A stretch of DNA of 64,000 bases from Pisaster brevispinus (taxonomy: Eukaryota; Echinodermata; Asteroidea; Forcipulatida; Asteriidae). Below the pieces are notes generated by a model that did no database searches, was not told where the DNA came from, and saw only the letters and a program-made list of their open reading frames with translations. Positions 22,021-34,600 of this stretch are shown piece by piece; within the stretch, counting starts at the first letter, position 1; every line of letters begins with the position of its first letter. Where the stretch lies: the NCBI GenBank assembly GCA_023634235.1, contig JAMKCF010000001.1:31940272-32004271 (forward strand), read 5' to 3'. The position numbers and the translations under genes were made by a program.

Positions 22021-22059
22021 ATTATAAAGTAAATAAATTCGGGGATCAAATCTGATAGT

Positions 22060-22560
22060 AACGTTTCTCAGATTCAAATTTTGGAGATATCTTTTTACAT
22101 AACCACACTACTTCGAAGTGAAATGTTTCTTAAAATGCCTTATACTATTGAATACTTTATCCTATGGTATTGGAAGAAGTTCGATTGTTTTAATCCTATA
22201 TAAATGGAGATATATACCCCCAAAAAACAAAAAACAACAACAACAACAACAACAACAACATGTGAACATTTAATTTCAAAAGGTGGTCGCGTTTTTTAGA
22301 TACCGCCGAAAATCTGTAGCGAATAATGTCCACGCAGGTCGACTTTAATAGAATACACAATCTGAGAAACGTATAAAAAAACTCTGACAGTAACTTTACA
22401 AGACTCAAATGTTGGTGGATAAAAACTGATATCTTTAAAAATAAGCACACTACTTCGAAGTGAAATGTTTCTCAAAATGCTATCGAAAACTGCAGGACTT
22501 CTAACCAATAAGTGGGGGGTTTGGGTTGTTTTTTTCCTATTAATTCTAAGAGTGATTACC
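22060..22560. repeat. Interspersed repeat R8 (copy 1)
   Basis: TTTCAAAAGGTGGTCGCGTT, CCGCCGAAAATCTGTAGCGA and ATGTCCACGCAGG recur at 30020-30090 in the same order. CACTACTTCGAAGTGAAATG occurs twice inside (22107 and 22448), so the element has internal duplication. Confidence 0.65.
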
Positions 22561-22784
22561 AAACGTAAACCTTCCGTTTAAAATGCCAATTTCTTCCTTT
22601 TCCTTGCTTAGGGAGGTGGGTGCGACAATCCCTCTTATGTTTGTTACCTTTTTGGCCGCGGTAGCGATCACGATCGCGATCGTTCGCTACATTTGATGAC
22701 ACAAACAAGAATTTTCCTCTTTGTTCCTTTTCTTGTTTTCTTTTCTTTTTTGGGGCACTATCGTGATGTTATCGTGTCTGTGGG

Positions 22785-22884
22785 TGGGGGGGGGGGGGGG
22801 CTCTGGAAGTTTGTGGGGGAGGCCCCCCCCCCCCCCGCTATGCCACTGCTCTACGTTTCGAATATCTGCTCTAGTCATCGTCAG
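22785..22884 (-). repeat. Poly-G/poly-C hairpin next to a hammerhead-like core
   Basis: A run of 14 G (about 22787-22800) and a run of 14 C (about 22823-22836) are separated by 22 bases and can pair. Immediately to the right, on the minus strand, CTGACGATGACTAGAGCAGA continues TATTCGAAACGTAGAGC (22884-22848), again CTGACGA followed by GAAAC. Confidence 0.5.
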
Positions 22885-23219
22885 GAGATTTTACATCCGG
22901 GAGCTTTCAGATTGAAAACTAAAACGTGGTTTCGAGTTTTACAAATCCTGATTATAAATGTCTCGAGCCAAACCACATTCCAAATTGATGTCGTATAAAA
23001 AGTATGGTCAGACCATAGCCGGTTGGTTAATCCTCATTCCTTGACCATCTATCGGCCGGAAGCGATCAATAGTGTCCGCTATTGATCAATAGTGACCCGT
23101 TGCCAGATGACCATAATGACGTCATCTTTTGACCTTCAAGGCCACTTCATTCTCCTACCAACAATAAAGTGAAAGAAGCCCGTGCCTTGTGCACGTTTGC
23201 AAAGGGCGTTTGTTATTGT

Positions 23220-24412
23220 GACCATTTTGGGGTCGTTTATAGGAGGCAGCGTGGAAATGGTTCTGAACATCCGGGGTCGTTTATGGAGGCAGTGTGGACA
23301 TGGTTTTGACTTTTTGGGGTCGTTTATAGGAGGCAGCGTGGAAATGATTTGAACATTTTGGGGTCGTTTATAGGAGGCAGCATGGACATGGTTTGACCAT
23401 TTTGGGGTCGTTTATAGGAGGCAGCATGGACATGGTTTGACCATTTTGGGGTCGTTTATAGGAGGCAGCGTGGACATGGTTTTGAACATTTTGGGGTCGT
23501 TTATAGGAGGCAGCATGGACATGGTTTTGACCATTTTGGGGTCGTTTATAGGAGGCAGCATGGACATGGTTTGACCATTTTGGGGTCGTTTATAGGAGGC
23601 AGCGTGGACATGGTTTGAACATTTTTAGGGTCGTTTATGGAGGCAGCGTGGAAATGATTTAACCATTTTGGGATCGTTTATAGGAGGCAGCATGGACATG
23701 GTTTTGAACATTTTTAGGGTCGTTTATGGAGGCAGCGTGGAAATGATTTTGACATTTTGGGGTCGTTTTGAGGCAGCGTGGAAACGGTTTTGAACATTTT
23801 GGGGGTCGTTTATGGAGGCAGCGTGGAAATGATTTTGACATTTTGGGGTCGTTTTTTGAGGCAGCGTGGAAACGGTTTTGAACATTTTGGGGTCGTTTTT
23901 TTGAGGCAGCGTGGACATAGTTTTGAACTTTTTTAGGGTCGTTTATGGAGGCAGTGTGGACATGGTTTAACCATTTTGGGGTCGTTTATAGGAGGCAGCA
24001 TGGACATGGTTTTGAACATTTTTAGGGTCGTTTATAGGAGGCAGCATGGACATGGTTTTGAACATTTTTAGGGTCGTTTATAGGAGGCAGCATGGACATG
24101 GTTTTGAACATTTTTGGGGTCGTTTATGGAGGCAGTGTGGACATGGTTTTGAACATTTTTGGGGTCGTTTGTGGAGGCAGCGTGGAAATGGTTTTGAACA
24201 TTTTGGGGTCGTTTATGGAGGCAGCATGGACATGATTTGACCATTTTGGGGTCGTTTTTAGGAGGCAGCATGGACATGGTTTTGAACATTTTTAGGGTCG
24301 TTTATGGAGGCAGCGTGGAAATGATATTGACATTTTGGGGTCGTTTATGGAGGCAGTGTGGACATGGTTTTGACTTTTTGGGGTCGTTTATGGAGGCAGC
24401 GTGGAAATGGTA
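23220..24412. repeat. ~45-bp minisatellite, roughly 27 units
   Basis: The unit is TTTTGGGGTCGTTTATAGGA followed by GGCAGCATGGACATGGTTTT and GAACA, with common GCGTGGAAATG and CCATTTT variants. Short frames across it (repeating HFHAAS or RCLHKRP) come from the repeat and are not genes. Confidence 0.95.
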
Positions 24413-25689
24413 GTGATTGTGTTAGTTATGTTTTCTTTGTGTTCTTAATTCTTCTAACCAACACATTGATTGCGTCGCCGGTAGTCTCGCGAAGTTTAAA
24501 GTAATAAACTAACCAAGGGAAACTAACTACATGTACATACGTGTTTCTATAGAATTTAACCCACACATCCAGTTTTTGGGTGGCAGAAACCGAACTACAA
24601 CCCCTTTTCTTTCGCGTCTTCAATCGGTTTGTGTGGTTCTTACAGACAGGGTAAATGTGAATAATATTCCTGGTATTTTTCTATTTGCCTATTAGATTGT
24701 TCAACCGAAGGCAATAAGAGATGATGAAAGTTTTGTTGAAAGGCAAAACTTGAAATTTCACCGGAAAACCTATAGCCTTACAATTTTCGTTCAAGTCATA
24801 TTCAACAAAAGTGTTTGGAATTTATAATTGTCACGACGTTGCATGGCTCAATTATTGCCAGAACAAATTGTTTCTCGCCCAACAGATTGTGGTTTTCAAT
24901 ACGACAAAATATTTAACAAACCCTTTCACTTCAGCCACGGATAATGCACAAAATACTTGAAATACGTCACACACACACAAATAAATAAATGGCTAGATAA
25001 TGTATTGTGTTGAGCAGACGATAGAATTAATGTATTTGTCAGCACCCCTTACAAACATTCTGCCTTTTGATTGGTTTAAAGCGCGTCACATGATATGCCT
25101 TACTTTTACTAGAAAATGCGCGAACGCGATACGCTGCACACGTAGCATTGGTGCTATTTAAAGTTATGGTTTTCCCATTGATCTATATAGTAGAGATCAA
25201 TGGGTTTTCCCTATACCTCGTGAACAAACACGGTCCACCATTATATGGGTTATATGTTTACTCCACGAAATGGCGGACTGTGTTAGTTCACAAGTCAAAG
25301 GAAAACCACACGGTTTTGAGGCATATTTATGTGGATCATTTTATTCTACTTTAAAACATCTTTCCAAACCATAATCATTTCAATTCATTTCATATCAAAC
25401 GCTTTTTATAGCCCAAATCGCCCAATCCAAGGCAACGTGTGCCTTTAACAACTTTGTGCTAAATTGTGGTGCTTGTGACATGGTACTTTGGTTGCTAGCC
25501 TCTATTCTGGTAAGCATAATTTAGTTATGCTTAGCCTAGCTACTTTTTGTGCTTAAGCAGCTAGCTCTATGAAATTGTTGGCTCCTGTTCTTTTGCTCCT
25601 TACCAGAATACCATTGAAAATGCATTGAACTAGTTTAATAATTCGCATTGGCTTTTAAATGAACTTCAAAGACTCGAGATCCTTTCAGA

Positions 25690-25862
25690 ATGGACTTTGT
25701 GCATTGACGTCATCTATCCGCCATCTTAGAGGTAAAACGGTGACGAAACAATCGAAACGCACAGATTTGTACGCTCGGCGCACAGGATTTGACAAAGTAC
25801 AACCTCCTTTTGACCTCTAGGCGAGGGCGCCCTACTGAAATGACGTCATCTGCATAAGGTAT
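25690..25862. mobile_element. MITE family 2, copy 2
   Basis: It runs from GGACTTTGTGCATTGACGTC to GACGTCATCTGCATAAGGTA and contains GGTAAAACGGTGACGAAACA. A family 3 element abuts it on the right. Confidence 0.85.
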
Positions 25863-26105
25863 GTAGACCCCTTGCATTGGCCGCCATATTGCTAATGATA
25901 CGGACGCGTAATACTATCATAGACCCCTTGCATATAATGCGAAGTGCTACGGGTACGCTGAGGTGACGCAAACGTTTTTACGCACAAAGAATCGCTATCG
26001 TCCAATGAGCTGCCTCTTTTTGGCCCCAGTGAGGGCACTTTTTGATGCAAGGGTTCTATTGGCCGAGAGTCGTGCGCTGCGCGTACACGCGTGCACTTTT
26101 CCATT
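25863..26105. mobile_element. MITE family 3 (AGACCCCTTGCAT ends), adjoining fragments
   Basis: TAGACCCCTTGCATTGGCCG and TAGACCCCTTGCATATAATG start two copies only about 50 bp apart. The body ACGTTTTTACGCACAAAGAA then CGTCCAATGAGCTGCCTC is shared, inverted, with 31215-31275. Confidence 0.6.
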
Positions 26106-28284
26106 GTTTTGTCATCCACGACGGTGAGCCATAGATATAGAGTATAATACCGAGATCGGACGCGCGTACAATACGCTGGTTCAGCCTGGGCGCTGACATT
26201 AATCACGTGCTTGAGGCAACGCGCAACTTTTGAAATGGTGTGGTGACGAGCATGCATTCGACGACCAAACACACATTTCGACAAGCACGAGACGAGCTAA
26301 ACCTCTTTATTTCCAGCTAGTCTTTATTTCCACCTATTTTCGAATAACGTTTGCCGGGCATAATTTTTGTGATAGCGTCAAAATGACTTCTTAAAACTCT
26401 AAACATGAAAGTTGGGCCATGCCAAGCAACTTTAACGATGTTCTCTTTTTATTTCATTATTTCATCGACAAAAGGATTGTTGGATTGGACATAAATTATT
26501 CACACAACATTATTTTCCACCGGTCTTCGTTTTTACGGAATAAAACCTCAGATCAGCTGTGTGGTGTGCTGTGTCTATTAATTTGCTCAGTACCATCTTG
26601 CTCGCATAATTAATAATGTCAATAACACGAAATTGACATTGTAAATACTTGTATTCTGCGCGTTGCCTCAAGCACGTGACATTTTACTGTGTCAATGGCG
26701 AACCAAAGTTTTTGCTACACAGGCAGTGGAGCGCGCGCACGCACGTCCGGTATTCTTTACCTATGCGGTGAGCATGCAAGGTATAGGTCTGCTGTATGTT
26801 TGTCATTATGTCTTTGAACCATGAACGAGTGGGGGATTCCAGACAAAACTGCACACAATCGTATGCCAGCTTTAGAGGGATAGAGTCGGTGTGGCAGGAG
26901 ATTCTTTCCCCGGAGTTTGTGTCCCCCAAACAACAATGTTTTTCGTCTGATAGCGCCCTCTTTTGAATCAACTTCCTTCAGCCCTTCAGCCCTTCCATCA
27001 ACTTCCTTCAGCCCCTACCGGAAAAGGAGAGGTGGGGCGGGGGCGGCGTCGCGAAAACCTTGGGCGTGTAGCAGATGCGCATGCGTGTGACCCAATTACC
27101 TATCAACACAGGGGGGGGGGGGCTGCAGGGGAAATGAGTTTGCCGGGGTATGCTTTTATTGTGGAAGGGGAACGCTGCAGGGGGCCACCATCCTCTTTAA
27201 TATGTTCATGGTATTTGTGGCCGCGGTAACAAACACGCACTTTCCTTTTATTTCTCTCTTCTTTCGCTATTTCGTTTTGTGAGCACTTTTGTCGCAACTT
27301 TTTTCGTGCGGGGGGGGGGGCACCTTAGCTTCGCCGCTGGTTGAATAAAGCCTGGTTCATACTTGCGAAACAAATTTAATCATACATTTGCAAGGAACAA
27401 TGAGTTCAACTCTTGCGAAACATTTGCTGCTAGGATCTGTACTGACATGTGACGTCATTTTCGCTTAACCACGTGGCTTAACCACGTGTGCATATCCAAG
27501 TGATCATTTTATCTCAAGGGGTATCCGACAAAAACACAAATCCGGTTATACTTCCTTAACGCTTCCTTCCTGAAAGACCAAATGAAGCCGAAGATAAACC
27601 CCAGAGACTTGAGTGAGGGAAAGAACCTAGCTGAGTGATGGGAAATACACCCAGATGGGAAATCCTGTCAAACCATGGAGCAATACGATAGGTGCCCAAC
27701 ATCATCATCCAAGATCCACTTCATGGACCACTATGGCTCACGACGACTTTAGTCAATGTCTTCCTCGATCTCATCGAGGGCGCGGTTTGTGTTTTTAGAG
27801 GCTGGAGGTTAAATATGAATTTTTCTTTGAATTGCACAAAACAATGTCTTAGAATGTTTAGGATATTCTAAAGTTTTGAGTTTTTCGAGTTGAAATCTAT
27901 TCGTTAGACCAAAGTCTGCATGTCTCATTCGATATACTTGTGTGTGTGTTTTCTGTATTCTTTCGAGGTCTGTTGAGTCTTTACGTTACATTTTCTGTTT
28001 CAAATTTTAAAGTGATACCTTCTCCAAATACCGATGACCATAACAATTTACCTGGACAATTTTAAGAGCACTGGAGAGCTGTTGGTATTATAACACATTA
28101 GAAACGACCCCTTTAAAGTACTGTAGCTTGAGAGAAAGCGGTATTTTTTCACCCCAAAATTTGAAACTGGGAAAAGCTTCTTTTATACCCGTCTCTTACC
28201 CGCTGCAAATCGTGAGAATTGTGTAAAAAAAAACGAATTTTCTAAACAGCAAGGGACGGCCATTAAAATGTACAAACTCGGTAA

Positions 28285-28457
28285 TAGACCTTATGCATTG
28301 ACGTCATCCAACCGCCATCTTAGAGGTAAAACGTTGACGAAACAATCGAATCGCACAGATTTGTACGCGCGGCGCACAGGATTGGCCAATGAACAGCCTC
28401 CTTTTGACCTCTAGGTGAGGGCGCCCTAAAAAAATGACGTCATGTGCATAAGGTCTA
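28285..28457. mobile_element. MITE family 2, copy 3 (intact ends)
   Basis: This is the best-preserved copy. TAGACCTTATGCATTGACGT and ATGTGCATAAGGTCTA form near-perfect terminal inverted repeats, with TGACGTCAT just inside both ends. Confidence 0.9.
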
Positions 28458-28796
28458 TTGTTCAAAGTACAATAAGAGTACAATGCAGGAAACAAAGATA
28501 TAACTCTTTGGTTCTCAGCAAAGGTACAGTTAAGCTTGTGTTTATTGGAGGAAGTAAACACCTTTAAATTTGGTCACGCGCCATTAATGAAATGACTTAT
28601 GTCACGTGATCGTTAAAGGGGAACAGCAACCAGCTGATGACCGACAACCACTGATCTCTTTTGTATCAATATAAAACCGGGAAAACGAGTGTTGATGTTT
28701 AGAGGCCATCTTTACGGGAAACTTTGGGTTTAACCGATCTGCAGGGGCTGGATCCCACCCCGCTAAGTATATATCGATACATTTAATAGACTCCCC

Positions 28797-29190
28797 CTAC
28801 AAAAAACTCAAACAACAACAACAAACAAACAAACAAACAAACACCCCAACACCCCGAGAAACAAACAAACAAACACCCCAACAAACACACAAACAAACAA
28901 ACAAACACCCCAACACCCCAACAGACACCCCTACGGACGAATACCCCAACAAACAAACAAACACCCCAATAAACAAACAAATAAACACCCCAACAAACAA
29001 ACAAACAAACAAACAAACACCCCAACAAACAAACAAACAAACAAACACCCCAATAAACACCCTAACAAACAAACAAACAAACACCCCAAAACAAGCAAAC
29101 AAACAAATAAATAAACAGACACCCCAACAAACAAGCAACACAAAAACAACGACAAACAACAACAAAAACAAACAAACAACAACAAAAATG
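28797..29190. repeat. (AAAC)n / CACCCCAAC minisatellite
   Basis: Alternating AAACAAACAAAC and ACACCCCAACA blocks. Minus-strand frames give Cys/Leu/Phe/Val-rich low-complexity translations that are not genes. Confidence 0.95.
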
Positions 29191-29989
29191 ATCAAACTCC
29201 CATTGTTTAGATTTTTGTTGAGAAGCCAGTGATTCAATTATTTTTCATTAAACATAACTGAAAACTTTACCGTATCTGATAACAGAGTCACTTACCCCCA
29301 AAACCAACAACCTTTGTCCGGATAAGTGTAGGCAATAAACAAAGCGCTGTGTTCCATTGTGAAACATTAAATTGTTTATATATTAGCCATCAAAACCTTA
29401 AGCTTTTCGGTTTCATCTCGACATGATTACCATAGATCATGTGACTTGTGATATCACATGTGCAAAAAAGAGTCACAGACTTTGGGCTTCATGCAGATAC
29501 TATTTGTACACAGACCAAAGGAAGAACACCAACAATCTTATCATGGAGCTTGCATTTTCTGAGTTGTATCAACTTCTGATATGAAGACTGGGGGTACATC
29601 TCAAAAGTTGATTAGCTGTTACATTTTTTATTTGCTAAGAATTTATGTGATAACTATGGCACACAAATTTTAAAATGTTCATTTTTCGGTGCAGTATCTC
29701 GCTTGTGGGAAATGACTTTGAATGTACACTCACTCTTTTGTAAAACAAGATTATCAAGGTAACAAAGAAAGAGAGAGTAAACAGCCATAGCCAATTTATT
29801 TAAATTATAAATAACCAAGAACTGTTTGCAATAACAGTATTACCGAACAAGAAGAAGAAAACAATCCAAATCAATATAGGGACAGTTTCAGAAATAAAAC
29901 AGATACTTGTGTTTAAAGGCAAAGTATACCGGGTTTTTTTTTGTTAACCGTTTGATTGTTTTAATCAAATACAAATGTGGATGTTTACA

Positions 29990-30250
29990 ATTAAACTAAC
30001 CTGTGAAGGTTTCATTTCAAAAGATGGTCGCGTTTTTGAAATATCGCCGAAAATCCGGAGCGAATAATATGTCCACGCAGGAAGAAGAGAAATGTTTCTG
30101 ACAGTAACGCTTTTCACATCCAAATTTCTGGGCATACAAACTGTGTATTTTTAACATAACCATATAACTTCGAAGTGAAATGTTTCCCCAAATGCTTTAT
30201 ACAATCTAAAGCTACTGTAAGCTTCTAAGCATACGTTTTAATTGATGTTA
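29990..30250. repeat. Interspersed repeat R8 (copy 2)
   Basis: TTTCAAAAGATGGTCGCGTT, TCGCCGAAAATCCGGAGCGA and ACTTCGAAGTGAAATGTTTC match the copy at 22060-22560. Confidence 0.6.
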
Positions 30251-30889
30251 AGAATGATTACAAAACGTATACATTCATTTATGCACACGGACAAACACAC
30301 ATAGCCCTGGTCCATTTCAATTTACCTTTCGCTGCCGACAAAGTTAAAGATGTTAGGTTTGAATCGGAGATAAAGAAAAATAACACGACACAATGAGTTG
30401 TTATTATTAGCAAAATAAATTTCATTCTAAAATTCTAGCTTTCTTTTTATCTTGCACGAAAATTGTCAATGTAGACATTCTAAATACCGGAAATTCAGAA
30501 TCATGTTATCTTTCGTGCGATTTTTATTTTATCAAAAATTAATAAAATATTATTCTTCCCTGTTTATGTTTTAAATTTAGCTTTCGCTGTTAACTACAAA
30601 TCTAATTGTACTAAAATGTTATTTCTACAAAGAGGGAAAAACCTAGTTAATTTGAAGTACACATATATGGTCTTTATACATGTTGTGATGAAACACATTT
30701 TGTATGGATTTTTGATAACAATTTGATAGACCATATTACACGGAGAAATTCGCGGGCAACAACTTCTTGCAACTTCCCAGCAAGAAGCGATGGTCACTAG
30801 ACCTTTATCAAAGTGGCCAAATTTGGTTCACCCCATTCATACACAAGTCGATGTGACCGAACCGAGGCTAGAAGGGCAAAAATGGTCAG

Positions 30890-31022
30890 GGCTCGATTGC
30901 ACAAAACACTCAGATTCATCTTAAGTACTACCATAATTATTTTTATTTTGACATCACACTTTGCTTAGCAATTAAGATTGGCTCACAGTTAAGATCACTC
31001 TTAGCTTTTGTGAAATCGAGCT
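30890..31022. mobile_element. MITE family 5, copy 2
   Basis: GGGCTCGATTGCACAAAACA and AGCTTTTGTGAAATCGAGCT are terminal inverted repeats around TTGACATCACACTTTGCTTA. Confidence 0.75.
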
Positions 31023-31164
31023 CTGGTCTTCCTCTGGTTATACACATCGTCGCTTTTGAACATATTTTAACGAATAAGATGGTGGTGGAATGGTAATGTC
31101 TAATAAACTTTCATTCTTGTGGATGGAGAGACACTGTTATATAGACAAATTGTACTACAGCAGT

Positions 31165-31335
31165 GTTCTATAGACCCCTTGCATAAGACGTAACATTCTA
31201 TAAACGCCATCCCTGAGACCAAAAGGAGGCAGATCATTGGACGATAGCTGTTCTTTGTGCGTAAAAACGTGCGCGTGACATCAACGTACCTGCAGCGTTT
31301 CGCGTTACGCACTGGGATCTATTGATTGCTATAGA
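31165..31335. mobile_element. MITE family 3, copy
   Basis: It starts TAGACCCCTTGCATAAGACG and contains GACCAAAAGGAGGCAGATCA and GTGCGTAAAAACGTGCGCG. A second TAGACCCCTGCA starts right after it. Confidence 0.6.
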
Positions 31336-31507
31336 CCCCTGCACAACGAGGAACGCACCTCCGAACAATGCGCGTCATTTTGGGAGTCAAATCTGTTGTG
31401 CATGTTTTTTGCACGATTTTGACTCCCAAAATGGCAAACAGGATAGGCGCGTGTGAGTGCACTGCGCGTTGATCAATGCATAAGGTCTATTGATTTCTAT
31501 TATAATA

Positions 31508-31687
31508 AGGGAATAAAAGAGTGACGACGAGTTCTTAAACGGCCGTTTAAAACCGGCAGGGTCGTGGCCGTGCGATAAAGGCCTGAGCCAAAGGCCCTAG
31601 CCGAAGGCGAGGGCCTTTATCGCACGGCCACGACCCTGCAAGGTTTTAAACGGCCGTTTAAGAACGAGTCGCCACTCTTTTATTCCC
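31508..31687. mobile_element. Near-perfect 180-bp palindrome (hairpin MITE)
   Basis: Arms of ~75-80 bp run inward from GGGAATAAAAGAGTG and CACTCTTTTATTCCC, through TTCTTAAACGGCCGTTTAAA and GGGTCGTGGCCGTGCGATAA, to a short GC-rich loop. Divergence between arms is only a few bases, which suggests a young insertion or one kept homogeneous. Confidence 0.8.
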
Positions 31688-34600
31688 GTTCACAAAATGC
31701 CCTTTTGTTAAAAAGCGAAAAAATGTTACAAACAATCTGTGACAATCTGCTTCGCAGCGAATTTTCGAAGTTTGTTCATTTTCAAAAACTTTTTAAAAGT
31801 TATGTTTGGTGCGCGTTGGGTTGTGTGTACGCGCGTGTAAAAATAGATTATGCGCTGGTACTAATAGCTATATATTGCGTTCCGCGTAATTAAATCGGCG
31901 TACATGAGCTTGCGCGCCCAACACGCGAAGCCAGCCGGTTTTAAACAGCTCTAGCTATGTCTTTATCAGCCGTTTAAACACCCCCACGTGACATGCCCTC
32001 TACCAATATGAATAGCGAAACTGTCTGGGGTATTTATGAACAGCCGTAATTTAAACACCCCCACATGCTCTCCACCGATAGGAATAGTGAAACTGTCTGG
32101 GGTATTTATGAATAGAGATCAATGGTCTATAGGCCTACACAATCAATTTGTCCGGCATGCGTTGTGCGTGATGTGTTGTGTGTTATACTTAGCGTACAAA
32201 TCGTAAACATGTGTAATGCGTAAAAATACATTGGTCGCCATTTTATGTTAAACAATGGAAACGTGCTATTTTGTAAACGTGTGATATCACAGGTTACATG
32301 ATCTAAATCTACTCGTTGTTACCAAAATTAGAAAACCTATAAGCGTACAATTGAATAACAATTCTGAACTAGAAAATGAGGAGCTTAAGGCAATTTCTTG
32401 TTGGTCGAGATATTTCATTATTGGCAAGGACAACAACATTTTTATTAACATTGTATGATAAAGATGATAGGTAAATATTTTTGCCGATATTGACCAGAAA
32501 AATTAAGAACATTATTTAAAAAAGCTTTTTTTTTTCCTTCTTTTTTTCCCTTTTAATTCAAGAACATTACAAGCTTCCATTAAAGTTATTGCACGAAACA
32601 AAAAATAAATGCGCCACTGAAACCGTTAGTAGTACTTAATAAAAATCTAATAACGAATCAATGTTCTGAAATTATCTCAAGAAACTGTGCATGCTACATG
32701 TTAATGTTGTACATTGTCCATGGCATATATTCGAACATTTTGAATGTTCGTTTTTGAAACACAGCGTCATCTATCAAAATTCGTTCAGAGGAATTAATCA
32801 ACAACTTAATATTACCTTTTCGGCAAAAAACTTGCCAGGCAACTTAAACTTAAAAGCTACTACATGATAATTTGAATATAGGTTAAGGTTTACTACTACT
32901 AAAGAATATTTGATACAGTGATAGCTAATGAAATAAATATAAATAATTGTTTAAAATATTTGCAATACTTTTGACCGCGTGAGGGAGCGCGTGAACCACA
33001 TTTTACATGATGCAGCCAAAAAATTATGTGTGTGTTTTTTTGTCATATTTGTTACTTTTAATTTGTTTCGCTAATGATAAAAAATAACATATGAAGTCAC
33101 AAGGATGTTTGTCGTTGAAAGCGCCCCCATGCGGTAAAAATAATACAGTCAATGAGCGTGACGTTGCCACATATCAATATATATATGTTTGCACAAGCAA
33201 ATACTTAAAAATATACTGCACAAAATAGGCAAATATCATAATCTCATACTGAGATTTTGTCATAAATTATTTTCACTTTAAATCTTTACAATCACGTTAA
33301 ATATATAATAGAACATAAGCATGGACTTGTATAAGCACTCAAGCTTTAGAAAGTAGGGGCAGAAAGAGAAAGGGGGAAAACATGTACATTCTTTGGGTCA
33401 TAGATTCAAATATTTTTGAGTGAAACGTTATCAAAGCTTTACTTCTTCGAAGGGAAGCCTTCTCAAATAAATGAATACTATCAACAACTTCTCACCTACT
33501 GCGTGACTAGTACAAGTCGATTTATGGAGGTGTTGGCTAATTTATGACCAGCTTGTTGGAACGAGACCAAAGACAGCATCGTAGTAAAGGGAAAACAAAC
33601 AGTCTGTGTGGATTAACCAATCAGAAAGTGGGTAAATAAATAAAGTTATGAATTTAGTTAACATTGCATTTCTTGTCATTGTGTAGAAAACAACAACTTG
33701 TTGATTTTTCAGCGTGTACTTGTAGTCTGTATCGCAAAATGGAGGTAAGATTTCACATTTTCGACTTCTTGAGGAAATAAATAACAATCAGGGAATATAT
33801 ACAAATAAATAACATCATTTTAAACCAAACTACGACAAATATGTAAAGTATAACAACATATTTCTATTACATAGGCCTACTTACAAATCCCGAACTAATC
33901 AATAAGGTTACATTCTGTTTTATTTAACTCGCAATTGGTTGAACCTTGCATGACCCCGCTTTAAAAAACCTAAAAACCATCAGACGTACCCCTTGAAAGT
34001 CCAAGCCATCGAGACAATTCCCACTCTGGAACTCCCAGGGGTGGTCATAATTTGGTGGCTAACTTAAATATTTTGTGTATTATTATTAATGTCAACGAAG
34101 CGACCCAGAGCAATTTGTTATTTTTACTTTACCATGGCATCATGCAAAGTTTACTGAAGCATCTGGGTTTTTTTACATTTTGATATGTATTTTTTTGGTT
34201 CGTTAGGGTGGGGGTACGGGTAAATTCACTTAATTCTAACCAAACTGTCAACATTTGATTACTTTTTGGGTCACATGACGTGAGTAAAAGAAAGGAAATT
34301 CTTTTGTTTTGCTTTTCTTTCTTTTTTGCAAAAACGTATCGGGCTTATTTTGATTGCAGCAATAAAAAAACATCGTAACTTGGGGTCTTGAAAAAAAATT
34401 TTTTGGGGGGAAGACAGATAGGTAAAAACCTTTATAGTTGTGGAGCTTTCATAGATTAAAAGTACAACTTTTTCTTGAGATTCACCAATGCCGTAATTTG
34501 TCTTTAAGAACACACACGCATAAAAAGAAAGTTCTTACATTTGTAAATTGGAATCTGAACTTTCTTACTCAGCTTAATTTCAAAAATCGTTTTCAATAAA

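Noticed and set aside
23659..24289. Repeating SFPRCLHKRPPK / NHFHAAS frames
   Set aside because: They arise from the 45-bp minisatellite and change frame with each unit-length variant.
26684..26971. 95-residue minus-strand frame with several cysteines
   Set aside because: It lacks a signal peptide, recognisable motif or convincing acceptor, and it overlaps text resembling repeat ends (GCGCGCGCACGCACG). I considered a third IL-17 copy, but the CPW, C....C and C.C spacing is absent.
28783..29237. Cys/Phe/Val-rich frames that look like small membrane proteins
   Set aside because: They are translations of the AAAC/ACCCC minisatellite on the minus strand in all three frames.
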